Notes: generated by a model from the letters alone, not told the origin. 64,000 nt of DNA from Centropus unirufus (GCA_013397695.1 VYZI01000254.1:920920-984919), one strand, 5' to 3'; counted from the stretch's first letter, positions 13,333 to 27,870 are shown. Translations and numbers: made by a program.

Positions 13333-16300
13333 AAAAAGTCAGGAAGAGGAGATTGCCCAGAGACAAACTAGGACAGTGTGACACATTAAGGAAATAAATC
13401 ACTCTTTTGAGTGATCCAGCTGGGTACTAGACTTCCAGCTGAGAAACCTGATTTTTTCAAAAGGTGCTAAAGAAAAATACAGAAAGTCATAAACCCGGAT
13501 GTCCAATTCCAGAGAGAACTAAAGCTTATATTATTGTTTTACAAAAATCTGGTTTTGTAGGCAGCTAATAATCATACTTGAAAGGTAGAACTGAAATCCT
13601 AATATGTAGAAAATTACATTTTCCCCTAAAATAACGTCAGCATCAGTACAGTTCTCTAAGGCACATTTGCTTCACCCAGTACAGCACGGTGCAAAGATAA
13701 ATCCCAGGCTAACAACAACCAAACATGCACTGGTACCAACCCAGTATAGCTGCATTAATGACACTAACACTCAGCCCACCCTAGTGCTGCAACCTAAACA
13801 TAGATCTTGGTTTGAATCCTACATCACTTCTACATAGCACAATTACCAGCAAACTTTTCACAAGCTGACTTAGGTATTTGTACTTATTAAACTGCAGCCC
13901 AGATGAGCATGTGAATCTATTTCAGCTTTCTGCAAAGCCTGAACTATTACCTTCAAGCTTGTTTTGTCCATTTCTGACTCTCAGTACAGAAAAACCCAGC
14001 TCTTCAATATGGTCACGTTTCTCTAAAAATGGGAAAGGAATTCAACTCAGCAATAAAACACCCCTTGTGTAGGTCTTTGTGCCAACACATATTTTTCCCA
14101 TTCTCTTTAATGGTCTCATAATTCAGAAGTACTTAGGGAAAAAGTTTCAGAATTATATCCTACCACACATTGCCCTTTTTGTTCCTGCTAGTGATAGTGA
14201 TTATTTTTATTAAAAAAAAAAATTACCCAAACCAACAGGTCACATTTACCTTTTAAGAGATAATTCAAAAAGTAATTTGCAGTTTCATGGCACAGAAACT
14301 CCTTTTACATATAGGTTGTTTTCACAAACTGAGCTTCTATATAGTTCCTGTCAACTGCAAACTGGATGGAGCTGGCAGACAAATGTGTTAAAGGGTGACT
14401 TTCTTTCAGTTTCTCATCTGTTAAAGCCAAGTTTCTAAACACCTCTGCTAGCACGTCAGTCGAAGGCTTTGGCATCTCTGCAATATTTATGGCTACTTTG
14501 TTAGCAGATACAGAATACAATGTAAAAAGATATTTCATTGCTCTTATCTGGATGAGTCATTTCGTTCATTTCCATCCTCCTGCCATGAAAGTGTATTTGG
14601 TCTGAGGATATAATAAGCGAAGACAGAGAATACTAACATTCTTCAAGGAAGGAGGAAAAACATGCATATTCATGCACAGGGGTATCATAAGCAGAGAGAC
14701 TTCTAACAAACACATCTACAAAATCCTAGCTGTAGGTAGCATGGCTCAGGCAGAGGAACAATTTTTTTATGTGCTTTCGCATCTCTTGCTCTAGCCATGG
14801 AGCAGTAATAAGTCAACATCAACTCACCTACTCACTTTTGGGATGCAAGGGGGTTCGGCATTTAGCCAGAAATGACAATGTCTCCAAATATAAGTCCTTA
14901 ATCTTAAGGCATGTAAATAATAAAATAATTAAGAAATCATTAAGTTGGCTTGTAGAGTCTCAACACTAAAACTGACTACACTTTTAATGCGTAGGATAAA
15001 CAACACGGAGACAAAAGCAGTGGTGAGGTGAATGCTGGTTGCAATCACCTAGTAAATAGATAGCAGAGGTTAATGTACCTCACAGTCTGAAAGCCCCTTC
15101 CCTCTTAGGCTTGCAACCACTTTTCATCTCCTCCAGTTTTGTTTTGTTTTTTTTGTTACAAGCCCTTTCTCTAGACAATATATGAATCATTTCATATCTA
15201 CTAGACAAACGGCACATATATATCGAGCACTTTTCCTACAGAAGAATTTCAAGGATGCTTCTTCAGGCTGAGAGATACTTTTTAAATGTGTATGTGCAGT
15301 TACTCCTATAATCAATGCAGGTTTAATGCAGTACATTTTTCTATTTGCTGCTATACATAGATTCCAGACAACTTGATGGACAACAGAAGCTAATGCAGCA
15401 ATTATTTTGTATGTATGAAATATTTACCACTTCTGCAGCTGAAATATGAGGCTCAGCTTAGAAAACACCTTACTTTTAGCCAGGGAAGGAACTGCACCAT
15501 GCTCAGTGGAAACAAGGAAACTATCAGTGTAAGGAAGCTTAGAAAAGCAGAGACTTGAACACAGGGTGTGTGTGGTACAGAAATCCCATGAAACTCCGCA
15601 GCTGAGAGTTTATGGACTTCCAAGGTGGACTGTGATTTGTAACATCACTTTGACTCAATGGCTCAGTATTAACCACACAATTGTAAGGGAAGTTTGGATC
15701 AGAAAACACATATAGAGGCATGCATACGGCACTTTCACAAGAGTACTCACTCAATTTTCTTTAAAATTCAAATTTGCATAACCTAATTCTACAGTAAAAA
15801 TAATATTTGATGTATGATTGTAGTGTTTGAATTGGCAAAATGCAAACATCAAACCAAAAAGCTGCATTTTTTTTTTCTAACAAAGGGGAGAAACATCCTC
15901 CTGGCTTTTAGGTTGCTGTCCTGATGATTTGCAGCATTCATAGCCAGGGCATAGTCCCAGACTCTCAGTTTTCCCCTTGTTCCTTTTCTTGCAGAGGCTG
16001 TTACTGTCCTTGTAGCTTCTTGTTATCTTTTATATTTTCACCATACACAGGATGCTTTTTATATGATGTATACATATTCATCTCTCTGTTTATTATGCCC
16101 TGGAAACAATCTGCCCTTGTTGGCAAGGTTGAATTTCTTTAGTAAGCAGCAGCTGACCGTTTGCATGTAGCTCTGGACTTCAAGCACCTTCCTGTATTTC
16201 TCCTACAGAACTTTCCCACTCTTTTCCTGTGGGAACACTTTCTTCATGGTTCCTTATTTATTACAGTAGGTCCAAAATTTGCTAAAAAACACCAGAAAAT

Positions 16301-19300
16301 GTTTGATCATATGCATAAGTGCATGGGATGGGTTTGCTGGAATCTTCTTGTCTAAGCAGCAATACATAATTGCCCATAACATCAGAATCTGTGGGCTTGA
16401 ATTCTCTTTCAAATCTATTCTTTTGACATAAATGACTACAGACCATGTGCCCCTATAAATGATTTTTAAATACAGTTTCTCCAAAAGTAGTTTTTACACA
16501 GTATTCATCTTTGGCCCTGCTGGATGGAGCAGCTGATCTCTGCTCCAAGTTCTTGATGACAGCTTGGTAGCAGAGATTCACCAGGACAGATCTCCACCAC
16601 AGTGGCAAAAAAAGACATTGTATGATGCTGCTATTGGGAACTGAAAAATTTTGTTGAACTTCCTCTGTTACATTTGCACATCTATTTGAATAAATAGCTA
16701 AATAATAGCTAGTTAATAGTCCAGTAACTCAAAGAATAAAAAGCCATCTTTAAAGGCCCTTTAGAGAAGAAAATATCTCAAGTCAGATGAAGGTTTGAGG
16801 CAGTGCTACTAATGTCCTTCTAGATCTCTGAAACGTTTTATCAGTCTAAGCCGATTAATGTGCCTCTGCTTCCACCACTAAACAGGCAAATAAATCAAAA
16901 TTTTCTTTTTACATTTCCCCCTGAGGTCCAGTGATTGTTGTTGCTGTGCTGAACTGACTCAGTGGAGGAAAACATTAGCAAAAATGATTCTGTGCTCTCA
17001 GTTTTATCTTTTTTTTTCCTGAGAGCAAAAGAATTTGCAAGTATTGATAAGACATGCAGCTTGCATGTTATAGGACAGCACATAACAATGAACAGATGAT
17101 ATTGAGAGAGGTGGTGTGCTACATTTGTAGCTGGTGTGTGATATATATGAATAACCTTAAAAGTCAGGAGTTCCTATCCTTTATCTCACTGTCTTCATAC
17201 TGCTATTCATCGTCACAGTTAGCCCACTTTCACTGCTCAAATTCTGTCTCATTTTCATTCATTCATGAGATATACTATATTGAATATTGATTTGTCATTT
17301 TGATAGATGTGTATTTCTAGCTATCATATTATTATATGGAAATCAGTAAAATGAAAATCCAGGCTTGAACCTTTACAAAGGGAGGTAATCGCATGTATTG
17401 TGTGTGATGGACCTTATTGAAAATGTAAGTTGGATGCTTTATCCATCAGCGGCCAAAATTCAAGTCATCCAGCTTTTATATCTTCTTCAACACAACCCAG
17501 TTGGCAGTCAAATAACTGAAGAACTATAGATGGAGAAAGCTACCCACCTTCTGGTGGCAATTCCATTTATTTAGAGACTACTTAGGAGGTGCTTTTTTCT
17601 TCCCATTGAGTCTAAGAACTCCGTAAGAAAGCTACACTCCTGATATAGACACTTCAATTAAGTTTAGGTTAAAGAAATATAGGACGCTATTTTCCAGGCA
17701 CCTATTATATTCACAGAGAAAACTGTCCTACTCTATAGTCTTACACCATAAGATGTGTGAAACTTTCACATTTCCAGCTGAACTCCAAGTCTTTTTGGTC
17801 TTCCACCAACATTATGTCAGATGTGCCAAATATTATAATTGAGTCACATATGTCTAAGCACAAAGGTCCTTTTCACCACACCATTATTTTTTATCCCATC
17901 TTTGAATCATCCCACAACTCCTTTTTTTTCCATGATATGTTCAATAACTTTGAGTTTCAGTTATTTCAAAAAGATAGTCTCCTTAGAATTCACTACTTAA
18001 GATTTTATATTCCTACTGGAAACACAATTTCATTTTGCTAATTATGTCATTATTAGCAATTTGTGGGGTGATTGTTGAGAGTTTTCAGTAGCTTTTTAAT
18101 AAAATTAATAGCATGGAGTCATAAGATTTGTAGAAAGAGGCAATACATTTATTAGACTGCCCACATATCTGGAAAAAAAAAACAGAGAAGCTTTTGGTTT
18201 AACATCTCTTTGCCGGATCTTGTCTTGCATCTTATCTTGACTAGACCTTCTGTTTCTAAACTATACACTTTTAAAAAGAGAACAAAACGCTTGCAGCAAT
18301 CACTCTGCAAATAGGTAGTAATGAGGTTGTTTGCAAAGTGAAATTGTATTTCCAAGAGGAAATAAAAACCTGATACCCTGAACTCCAAGCAGAGCTGTTC
18401 CTTCAAAATAATAGAAGATTAAATTCATTGAGTAAATTTTCTTATGACCTAATGAAGTAACCTTGTGCCCTAAAATTTCTTCAAGTCTTGCATCTATAGG
18501 CTAGTCTAATGAAAAATACGGCCTTTCTTGCAGGGTTGAAATTTTTGAATCTTAGACCATCAGAGATATGGTATTATTTCCACTAAATAATAGCATTGCA
18601 TTGTAAGTAATAAAATCTGTCAGCTAACCTGCACTGGGGGTGTCTTCATATCAAGTCAATTAGGAATTAACAGCCAGAGGGTCTATTTCATGGTTCATTT
18701 GGTTCTGATCTCTAAGGGCAAACTATCTAACTAAATTATTCAGAGCAGTGTCTGGAAACACCTCTCATCCTCAAGCCCCCATAGAGGATAAAATATTTTA
18801 ACTAACTTCCCTTAGTATCTTGATAACAGAAACTAAACATATTTCCTTCAGACTGACAAGGACAAAAAAACAGAGTGGTTCACACCCCTGTGACATAACC
18901 AAGTCTCACACTTAGAAAGTTAATTTTAGCAAAATTAAAACACAACTTCAACCTCTTTCAGCTGCACCCCATATCTATTAAGAAAAGAGGGATAAGGCAC
19001 GATGCCACTTCCCAGTGCTGAGGTTAAATAAGAATCTCCATCACACTAAAGTCCAAACTGGACTCACAGAACTCATAATCCTGGGACTGACAGAAAGTCC
19101 TAGCTGAAATCTCAAGCTCTGAAAGCTATTACAGTGTTCAGCAAGTGGCAGATATCTCACCAACGAACATTTTTTTTATTCTGACCAGCACACCCCAAGA
19201 GATAACAAAGGCCAGCCCAGAACTTATGGTTCCAGCACCTGAGCTTTTGTATTGCCACCCTAAGAGTGGCCATACTTCTTCATAATGGGATTGGGTTTCC

Positions 19301-20332
19301 CTTACTTCTGTTTAAAAAATAACTAGTTGGCCTGCGGGAGGAGTTCGGCAGTTTAAAGCCATGGTTTAATTTCTTTTGTAATTGCAAGTTGATTGCTAGT
19401 ATAAATTAACTTGCATGCATTTTGGCCCTTTGCCAGCCATTTCCTAAAGGGGATAATCTTAAATTAAGAGTGGTGCAAATTGAAAGGCATTGCTATGTTG
19501 GAATCTTACAAATCATTCATATCAATTATCAACCTAGCAGACTTATTAAAAATAGAAAAACAACTTGAATGTTTTCCATGATTGACTAATTTATTTTAAA
19601 GTTGGACTAATGCAACTTTAATCAAAATAACTTCAAGACATTTTCTTAATTTCAGAGAACATGCTTGGTGTTTTTAAGGAGAAATCTGACTATAACTTTT
19701 ACATGCTTTCTTGTCTTCCATGCTTCAAACTCCTAATCCTTTAAGGAATCAGAAATACTCTTTTTAATTCCTTTAAAAATAAGAGCAATTTTTCTTATTT
19801 CCTTGATGAAGGGTTGTACCATAGCAAACAGTTCATTCTCCCCATGTCCCAGAGACCACACGTATGCCCAAGGGCCACGCAAGCAAGAGGACAACACACA
19901 ACCTGAAAATGTAAAACATTATGCTTTAGGCAAGTGTTTCACAGGGAAGGTAGCTAGGGATCTCTGTGTTCATTGAGGATGAGGAGAGACAAGCTGAATT
20001 AATCTCTCTAGTCTTTTGGACCTTTCTTAGTTTATTTTGCCGGTGTCCACACTATTTTTCTCCTGGTCTGTTCTGACAGGTTGCAAGAGACATCCTTTCT
20101 CAGGTACATTGCAGAGGGCTTGTACAAGTTGCTGCCACTTGGCACTCCAGCTGTGAGCCTTCCTGTTCCAAATATCGGTGATACTCGTCTCACCTAATTT
20201 CAGATACATATGTTGCAGATATATTTTGACTAGTTACTCTCATTCTGGTCAGCAAAAAAAAAAAACAAAAAAACAGGTACAGTTCAGCTAAGCTACCCAA
20301 GACATACGTTCTAAGCAGAACACTAGAAATAC

Positions 20333-20404
20333 TTTCTCTTTTGGAGGACAGTGGCTTGAGATATTTTGGAAATAATTCTCTTTTGGAGGACAGTGGCTTG
20401 AGAT
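20333..20404. repeat. 42-bp tandem duplication (1.7 copies)
   Basis: The 30-base block that begins TTCTCTTTTGGAGGACAGTG at 20333-20362 recurs without change at 20375-20404, giving a period of 42. The identity suggests a recent local duplication inside the GRM3 intron. Confidence 0.9.
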
Positions 20405-20961
20405 AACTCACTCATAAATCTGTGTGGCAGATGTTCACAACTAGGCCTAGGGAAACATTTCTATCTCTGCCTACTAGAAGTGCTGTGGGGGTCTATGACA
20501 TGTTAAATTTCCCTGCAAGAAGTGATTTTCTAACCTGAGAAAGAAACCATAGATCTGAATGGAAAAATCTGTAGACATAGAGAGGAACATTGCATTTGTA
20601 GATTAATCTCATTCATATCTAGAATGGGAAGAAGAAATACTGCATTTGGTTCAAACACACCCAGAAATGATGCGGAGGTTAAAGCTGACTACTTGTCTCT
20701 GCAAAAATGGGTATTTTAAGCCCATTCATTATTAATTGTGGAGAGGTACAATTTACTTCATTCTGAACATTCCCTATATCTACTTATAAATTGCCAAATT
20801 GAAATGTTGCTTCTGGAATCAGATGTGCAATGAGCGGCATTATGCTGAGATAGAAACAAGAACAGGTGCATCAGGTCTCCATTACTAAGTCTGAATGTTC
20901 AGCCAAGAAGAAACTCATCACTTTGACCTCAGGATATCATACCAAAATAAAATAAAATAAA

Positions 20962-21011
20962 NNNNNNNNNNNNNNNNNNNNNNNNNNNNNNNNNNNNNNN
21001 NNNNNNNNNNN
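20962..21011. other. Assembly gap, 50 N
   Basis: Fifty consecutive N bases directly follow an (AAAAT)n run at 20944-20961. The round number suggests a placeholder, and the simple repeat probably caused the break. It lies in the GRM3 intron. Confidence 0.99.
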
Positions 21012-24000
21012 TTTTCAAGATAAGGCATCACACTTGCAGATGAGCCTCTTGGATAATATGCTGTATCTTATTTTTATTATGGCTCTTCCTTACAGTGCTT
21101 CAATAAGGTATTGTCCAGGATATGTAACAGGAATAAGTAGGGGTCATTAAAAAAACTGTATATTTCAATTACATAAACAAATATCTTGTTTTTCAGTCTT
21201 AAATCTGAACTTCACAGTTTTTACAGCACCATCTAGTGAGGCTAAAGAGCTTTTACTTAACTTTTCAGAAACTCCAGCCTTTTCCCTCTTTATACTTACA
21301 TTTCTTTTTAATCATGATCTCTTTATAGTCTATTGGGTGAAAGTCTGTAGGGCCAACGAGCTGTACAAGAAGGTGCCTTTGGTGCACACAACAGTCCTTT
21401 TTATATTTCTTCCTGAACGGCATGAAATCCCATGGCTTTGTAAACTGCTGAGGTGAAAAACTGTAGAGCTTTCATCAAGCCTTGTTATTAATGAATTGCC
21501 TCCTAGCAAATGAGCTGTACCTCTGATCTGTAGCTTGTTTTGAAAGAATACACTGCAAGCAAAGAACAGATGTGTGTTTTATTGGATATGAAGGATGTTC
21601 TCAGGTGTAGGCATACCTGTCATAATTCCTACCTGGAAGTGTTGCAGATGATATTTTCTATAAAACATCTCTACACTCAGCTCTGTGTCAGGCATATACA
21701 AGACTGTATATAAAATATCTTTCTTACCCAAAGATGTTGCTGGCAAACAAAGCTCAGTCTGATTCTAAGCCAGTTAAGATGACACTCATCTTTTCCTAGT
21801 CTGCCCTGTCTCTTAAAAGTTTCTCTGTGCCTAATTAGCATTAAAACTGCTTTATTTTCTTCATCTTCTCATTGCTCATTAAAACACCCTGGAGTTTTCC
21901 ACCCAGCTGAGCCAATGTGAGGAATGAAAAGCATTTAAAAAAAATATTTCTCATACCAAATCTTAAAATAGTGGCCTTGGCCAATAAGAATATAAATCCT
22001 CCCTCCAGCACTTGCTTTCTGCATTCCTTCATGTCACCAAGAGCTCTACATCACTGACACCAAAAATAATAAAGATTTCCAAACGTAAGTAACTTCCTGC
22101 TTTTAAGAGCACAGAAGCACGTAATTTAAAGTTACGTGACTGTTGGAGAAGATGATCCCAGTGTGGGAAGATTAAATCAAAACTACATAATTCACTATAG
22201 AAAAGCGATGATGTTATTTTATGTTCTTCTCCATATCTGCTATTAAAACAGTCATAAAACTACAATCTTTTTTCATTTATCTGAAGCTGTAAGAGTTGAT
22301 CCTCCACTTGCACAATGGCAACCTTCTCTTTCATTACCATCTCTTCAGTCACCGGATAGAGGTGGGCTGCCTGCGTTGTAACTCCATGACTTTCTATCTT
22401 CTGCATTCTGTACACCTGAGCATTTGTCCTGTTCTCATAAATGTCACTGCTGTTGCATCTTCATTGCTGAACTGCTGCAAGCTGAAGCACTTGTTTATCT
22501 TTCAGTCATTTCCAATTATCCTTTCTTCTTTGATAACTTCTTTTATAGATTTTCTCTTGGATAACTGCTTTACATAAAGATAACTCATTTCATGAAGAGG
22601 AAGGGGAGGAGAAGATTCAAAGATTCGGCTCAAAGGAAACAAAATTAGTATTGTCATTTGTATAGCCCCTTAGCTAACAGCATAGGTAAGCCCAGAGAGT
22701 CTTGTATCTCATCTCCCAAGGGTCAAATCCAGCGCAGCTTGTCTACAATTCTGAAAAATACCCACCAGAAATACCTCTTATAAAGATAATAGGTTTATTC
22801 ACAAAACTGAGATTTAACTGTGAAAAAATTCTCAGAGTCATTTATGAGAGGGCTAATATTTCATGTCTGAGATAATCATTTGCCAATATGCAAAAATTAT
22901 GCTTTTTAGTCTGGAACATATAGTCTTGCCTTTGTATGATATTCTGTTCTTGCCTATAAGCATTTTATATTTATGATTATTATGAGATCATATTTTCTGA
23001 AAACATGACATATTGGAAGTGGTTCTACAGGATTTCGAATATGTTGATAAATATCAGTTAAAATGCCTTAGTGATTTTATGTGCAATCAATGGGCATATT
23101 AATTGCTTCCCCCCAGTGGGCTCATTTGGCCGTACTATAATTTAATACATTATTGTTTGGTCAAATTAATTCATCCTTTCCATCTGAAGGAGTATGATTT
23201 ATCTTCCTCTATCAGCAGTCACTACAAATGTTCCAAGCTACAAATTGTGGTTAACTTAAAAAATACTATGCTACAAAATCTTTTATTCACATTTGTAGTG
23301 TAGGAACAGGCCCATTGAAGACAACATATGCATGAGCTTCAAACTAAGTATATGTGGGATTATCTGCTTCACCTACCTGCCAAGTCCAAGGCAAATGCTT
23401 TGCTCTATTTAAATGTCAATATTCTATCAAAACTGAGCAATTGTAGAACATTTTACACAGGAGAAACTCTTATCCTGAAAACTGTCAATGTCCTTGACCC
23501 TCAGGTAACTTGCATTGGGGTACTCATGCCCTTGAATTTGTGCACTGGACAGAAGATAAGCCATGCAATCAGTTTGCAGATTGTCTTGTTTACTGGCAGC
23601 TTCACTGGTGCCAGCAGAAGTCACAGGCTGTGAGCACACCTCAGGAGCTGGCCTGTATAACACTAGAGTGAATAAATTGGCTCTTAAAACTGGGCTGCTG
23701 TGTTAACAGCTTCTACAATCTATATAAGTGTTCTGAATTATTAAATAAGACACTGGCAATGACAACACATTATTGAATAGCTGTTAAGTGCTGCATTATG
23801 ATTTCATTTTAATGCTACTCCTGGATGAGAGAGCTTGCATGCCTGCGCATGAAGAGGAGGAGGCAGACAAGGGAAGCTGCTTAATCTTCTTGTTGACCTA
23901 TATTTTGAATTTTTCTACCTGTTTAATTTAGAACCTGTTATATCCAGGAGGGCAGGCCATTTCAGGGATTTTAATGCTACCCTTAATTTTTGTGCTCTCA

Positions 24001-25539
24001 GAGGTCTTGTTGGGCTACACAGCAATACAACTAGATGCCAGCAGTGAAGAAAAAGAGAAAATATTCTTTTTACGCATTCCTGGGTTACCCAGACCTGCTC
24101 TCTAATCCTGTAAACCAAGGCTTTCCACCACTGTAGTTGACACAGATGAGAAGGTAAAGCACAGGAGAGGACAAGGAGAAGAGCACAGAGAGTCTTGGCT
24201 CAAACCCAGAAGAGAATATAGCTGGGCGTAAATTTTCTTCCAACCTTGCCCTAAGATAAGAAGGAAGCTAGGAAAGACATGCCCTCCAAGTTCAGCACCC
24301 GTGGAGGTGCAGGTTATGCATCATCCTCCAATCAATTCTTCTGTGCCAAAAACAGCTGTCCCTCTTACTGACCCTAGTGGGAGTATCACAAAATAAGGTA
24401 ACGGTCTGCAGGAATAGAGGTGAAAGAATTTGGCCTCAGTGCTTTATAGAAGCTAAATTAACCTACTATGAGAAATCCAAAGTTTCTAGAGATTTAAGTG
24501 AAGGAAGATATTGCAACCTTATATGATATTGCTCATGCTCAAGAGCAGCATGGGCACAGATGCAGGAAAAGAGATTTATTTCAGCAATGATAGTGGAACT
24601 ACTTCTGTAACCAAAGGCACTGGGGAATGAAATCACCTTTATTGCTCATCAGTGGCGAAAAAAACCCTTTTGCTTCCTGCCTATAAAACTGTTCACCTTT
24701 GATGCTACAGAAAACAACCAATAGATCACGTTGTAAATGCAATTTCCTCCTCCATTTTTAATATTTCTTCATTCTCTGCATGAGCCTCAGCTGGAGGAAA
24801 AACAAAAACTCTCCAGAGCTTATCAGTTGAAAGTGCTACAATATTGATTTCACAGAAGGTCACAGAACCATTTTGGTTTTTTTCATCTATTCTCCACACA
24901 AAATGTAGGACCAAAGCAGCACATGCTGGGAACCCCAAATTAGATAAGAAAAAGCAGAAACGGTAAAACTGAAACAAAAGAGAAGGGTTGCAAAACTTCC
25001 TACAAATCAGGTGGAATTGGAAAAGACAGGAATAAATTGTTTGGGACTTCGTAATTACTTCTCCCTATTCATCTGCACTCCAGACTGTTGTTCTTCAAAA
25101 TTAATTTTTATTGATCTAACCATTTAGATTTCCTTATAACATGACAGCCAAATTTCACTAAATAATGCTGAGTTGCAGCTAGAAGCAGGCCTCTTTCTTT
25201 CAAGAGGACATGTGAAAGGTAGCAGTTGTGTATACTGGGGGAAATAATTTAGAGAATGCATCTTTATCCAGGCAAAAAAAAATAAGTAAGGGCATGGGTA
25301 ATCTAACGTAATTCACTATTAGCAAACATAACTCATGCAGTAAAGTGAAATAGATTTCTACTATCTGAATACTTTCCTTTCCTAGGTTAAAGATGAGACG
25401 GAAATAGACCTCTTAATTACCTGTTGGCTCTTGAATGGGATTCTATAATTTGTCAGGTGTTTGCGCTTGCCAAAGGGATAAAAAAAGAAGTCATCTGCAG
25501 CTTTGATAGTAACATTCTACGTTACTCTTTCTTTCACAG

Positions 25540-26606
25540 CTCCATTCAACCCTCCCAATTCTGCAGATAGTATGGTCAAATTTGATGCCTATGGAGATGG
25601 GATGGGAAGATACAACGTGTTCAATTTCCAGTATACTGGAGGCAGATACTCGTATGTGAAGGTTGGTCACTGGGCAGAAACGTTATCCCTTGAAGCAGAC
25701 TCTATCCACTGGTCCAGGAACTCTGTCCCTGTCTCCCAGTGCAGTGACCCCTGTGCTCCTAATGAGATGAAGAATATGCAACCAGGAGATGTCTGCTGCT
25801 GGATTTGTATTCCTTGTGAAACTTACGAATATCTGGCTGATGAATTTACCTGTGCAGACTGTGGGCCTGGAAAATGGCCCACGGCTGACCTGACTGGCTG
25901 TTACGACCTACCAGAAGACTACATCAAGTGGGAAGATGCTTGGGCAATAGGTCCTGTTACCATTGCATGCCTGGGCTTTATTTGTACTTTTATGGTCATT
26001 GCAGTGTTCATCAAGCACAACAATACCCCTCTGGTCAAAGCCTCTGGCCGTGAACTGTGCTACATACTGCTTTTTGGGGTCTTCCTGTCTTACAGCATGA
26101 CTTTCTTCTTCATAGCCAAGCCTTCTCCTGCTATCTGCACCCTGCGTCGTTTGGGGCTAGGAAGTTCCTTTGCTGTTTGCTACTCTGCCCTTCTGACAAA
26201 AACAAACTGCATAGCCAGAATATTTGATGGTGTAAAGAATGGTGCTCAAAGGCCGAAGTTCATCAGCCCCAGCTCTCAGGTCTTCATCTGCCTGAGTCTC
26301 ATTTTGGTACAGATTGTGGTGGTGTCTGTGTGGCTTATCTTGGAGGCCCCTGGCACCAGGCGGTACACTCTTCCTGAGAAGAGAGAGACTGTCATACTGA
26401 AATGCAATGTCAAAGATTCCAGTATGTTAATCTCCTTAACGTATGATGTAATCCTCGTAGTCTTATGCACTGTATATGCCTTCAAAACAAGGAAATGTCC
26501 AGAGAACTTCAACGAAGCCAAGTTTATCGGTTTCACAATGTACACAACGTGCATCATTTGGCTGGCTTTTCTCCCCATATTTTATGTGACATCCAGTGAC
26601 TACAGA
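25540..26606 (+). CDS. GRM3: GRM3 exon 4: end of ligand domain, cysteine-rich domain, TM1-TM6
   Basis: This exon encodes expected residues 442-797. It begins in phase 1 (APFNPP) after CTTTCACAG and ends on a whole codon (SSDYR) before GTAAGT. In order it holds the last part of the Venus-flytrap lobe (to about residue 508), then the cysteine-rich linker with nine cysteines (SQCSDPC, DVCCWICIPC, FTCADC, GCYD; about 509-568). These are followed by six membrane helices: TM1 from about 577 (AIGPVTIACLGFICTF), TM2 (ELCYILLFGVFL), TM3 (SSFAVCYSALLTKTN), TM4 (VFICLSLILVQIVVVSVWLI), TM5 (ISLTYDVILVVLCTVYAF) and TM6 (YTTCIIWLAFLPIFYV). The intracellular loops (KHNNTPLVKASGRELCY, RKCPENFNEAKF) carry the conserved G-protein-coupling sequence of the family. 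There is no stop or frameshift. The exon is 1067 bases, not a multiple of three, so skipping it shifts the frame downstream. Confidence 0.98.
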
Positions 26607-27679
26607 GTAAGTCTTTGGATATCTGTTTCCATAAATCATATACATCACTTCAAAGGGCCCTGTTGTCATTCACTAAAAGCTTCTTTTACTTCTTTTGTCC
26701 TCTGAATCCCTTGCAAATAAGCTCTGTTTTACTGTTAATGTCCACCTAAGCATATTACCAAACTTGCTTATTTCTAGGCAAAGTGGTCTCCTTTCACACT
26801 GACAACATACAGGTGGAGATAAAAGGGTTTAGCACAACCAGCCTGATTATAATAGAGGCATAGCCTATGGATAAAGTATTCACACTGGTATCACAGTATG
26901 TAAAGTCATAGTAATAACAGAAAAAAACTAGATCATAAGCTAGAACGAGCCATAAGAGTTATCTGGTGAAGGTGGGTCTTAAGATAAAAACTGAACCAAC
27001 TAGTCGACTTCTCCAAAGGAATCTACTATTCAAACATGGCATTTTATTCCAAATTTTCAAAAGATAAGGAAATAATTTCAAAATTTCCCATGAAAGGGGT
27101 TTTTTTAAAAAAAAAATTAATCTAACAAATGTTATACTTGAAAACAGAACTTTCTATTCTTTCTCTTCTTTGTAGGGAATAAAACACATACCTCACTGAG
27201 CAGAAAATATTGTTCAGCCTTCACCAACAAGCTTGAAAAACATTGAATTCTAAATTGTCACATAGTGTTGCAAAGCTTCAAGTTCAATAAAATCATATTT
27301 TTGGACAGAAGGAAATTGCCTCAGAAAAAGATTCAGATTTGTTCCACTGGAAATCTCACGGTTATTATAATGTGAGAATTGACTGCTGGAATTGGCCCTT
27401 ACAGCAGTTTACAGTGAATTAATTCAACTTTCTGCCCAGAAAATAGGTAGATTAGCTAAGAGTAGTATTGTTTCCAGTACTATATACATGGTATAGCATG
27501 TATTATAAAACCATGGAGCTAATAATGACATTTAATCTACTTTTGGTATGACCGCCCTGAAACAGTATATTTAGTACTATTTTTCTCAGTTTATGAAAGG
27601 TACTGAAAATCTCAAGAAAATAAGGGTAGATAACAAACAACACAGTAAGACATGCAGAGTGACAGTAAAAAAGCTAAAT

Positions 27680-27870
27680 ATATTCAGTCTAGACAAGAGT
27701 AAACCCAGGGAGACGTGATCACAGACTATAAATAATTTCAAGGCAACAGAAAGAGAGGAAGGGATTATTTGTTCTCCAAAGAAGTTAGAATGGTGAGTAA
27801 TGGATTGAAGCTAATGAAGGAAAAGTTCAGGGAAGACACTGGGGAACAGGTCCAGACACCCAAAGTAATC
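27680..27870 (+). mobile_element. Old CR1-type LINE 3' remnant, sense
   Basis: The order of motifs matches the 3' part of CR1/L3-like ORF2 and its UTR: 'agtctagacaagagtaaac', 'gggagacgtgatcac', 'ataaataatttcaagg', 'gggattatttgttctcc', 'gtaatggattgaagc'. Divergence is high, pointing to an insertion older than the other copies. The edges are approximate. Confidence 0.6.

Larger units (their letters stand above)
5249..25539 (+). other. GRM3: GRM3 intron between exons 3 and 4 (20.3 kb)
   Basis: A GT-AG intron, with donor GTAATA at 5249 and acceptor TTTCACAG ending at 25539. Contents are listed separately: a 14-bp repeat with E-boxes (8581), two opposed CR1 fragments (11532-11919), a hexanucleotide repeat (13236), a 42-bp duplication (20333) and a 50-base N gap (20962). 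The remainder is AT-rich unique sequence. I recognise no exon, RNA gene or other mobile element in it. Confidence 0.85.

Noticed and set aside
13178..13402. A poly-serine open frame on the minus strand
   Set aside because: It is only the translation of the GATGAG microsatellite and has no flanking conserved sequence.
14305..14538. A 77-codon minus-strand frame with a protein-like composition
   Set aside because: No family was recognised, no splice sites of quality flank it, and frames of this length are expected by chance in 64 kb of AT-rich DNA.
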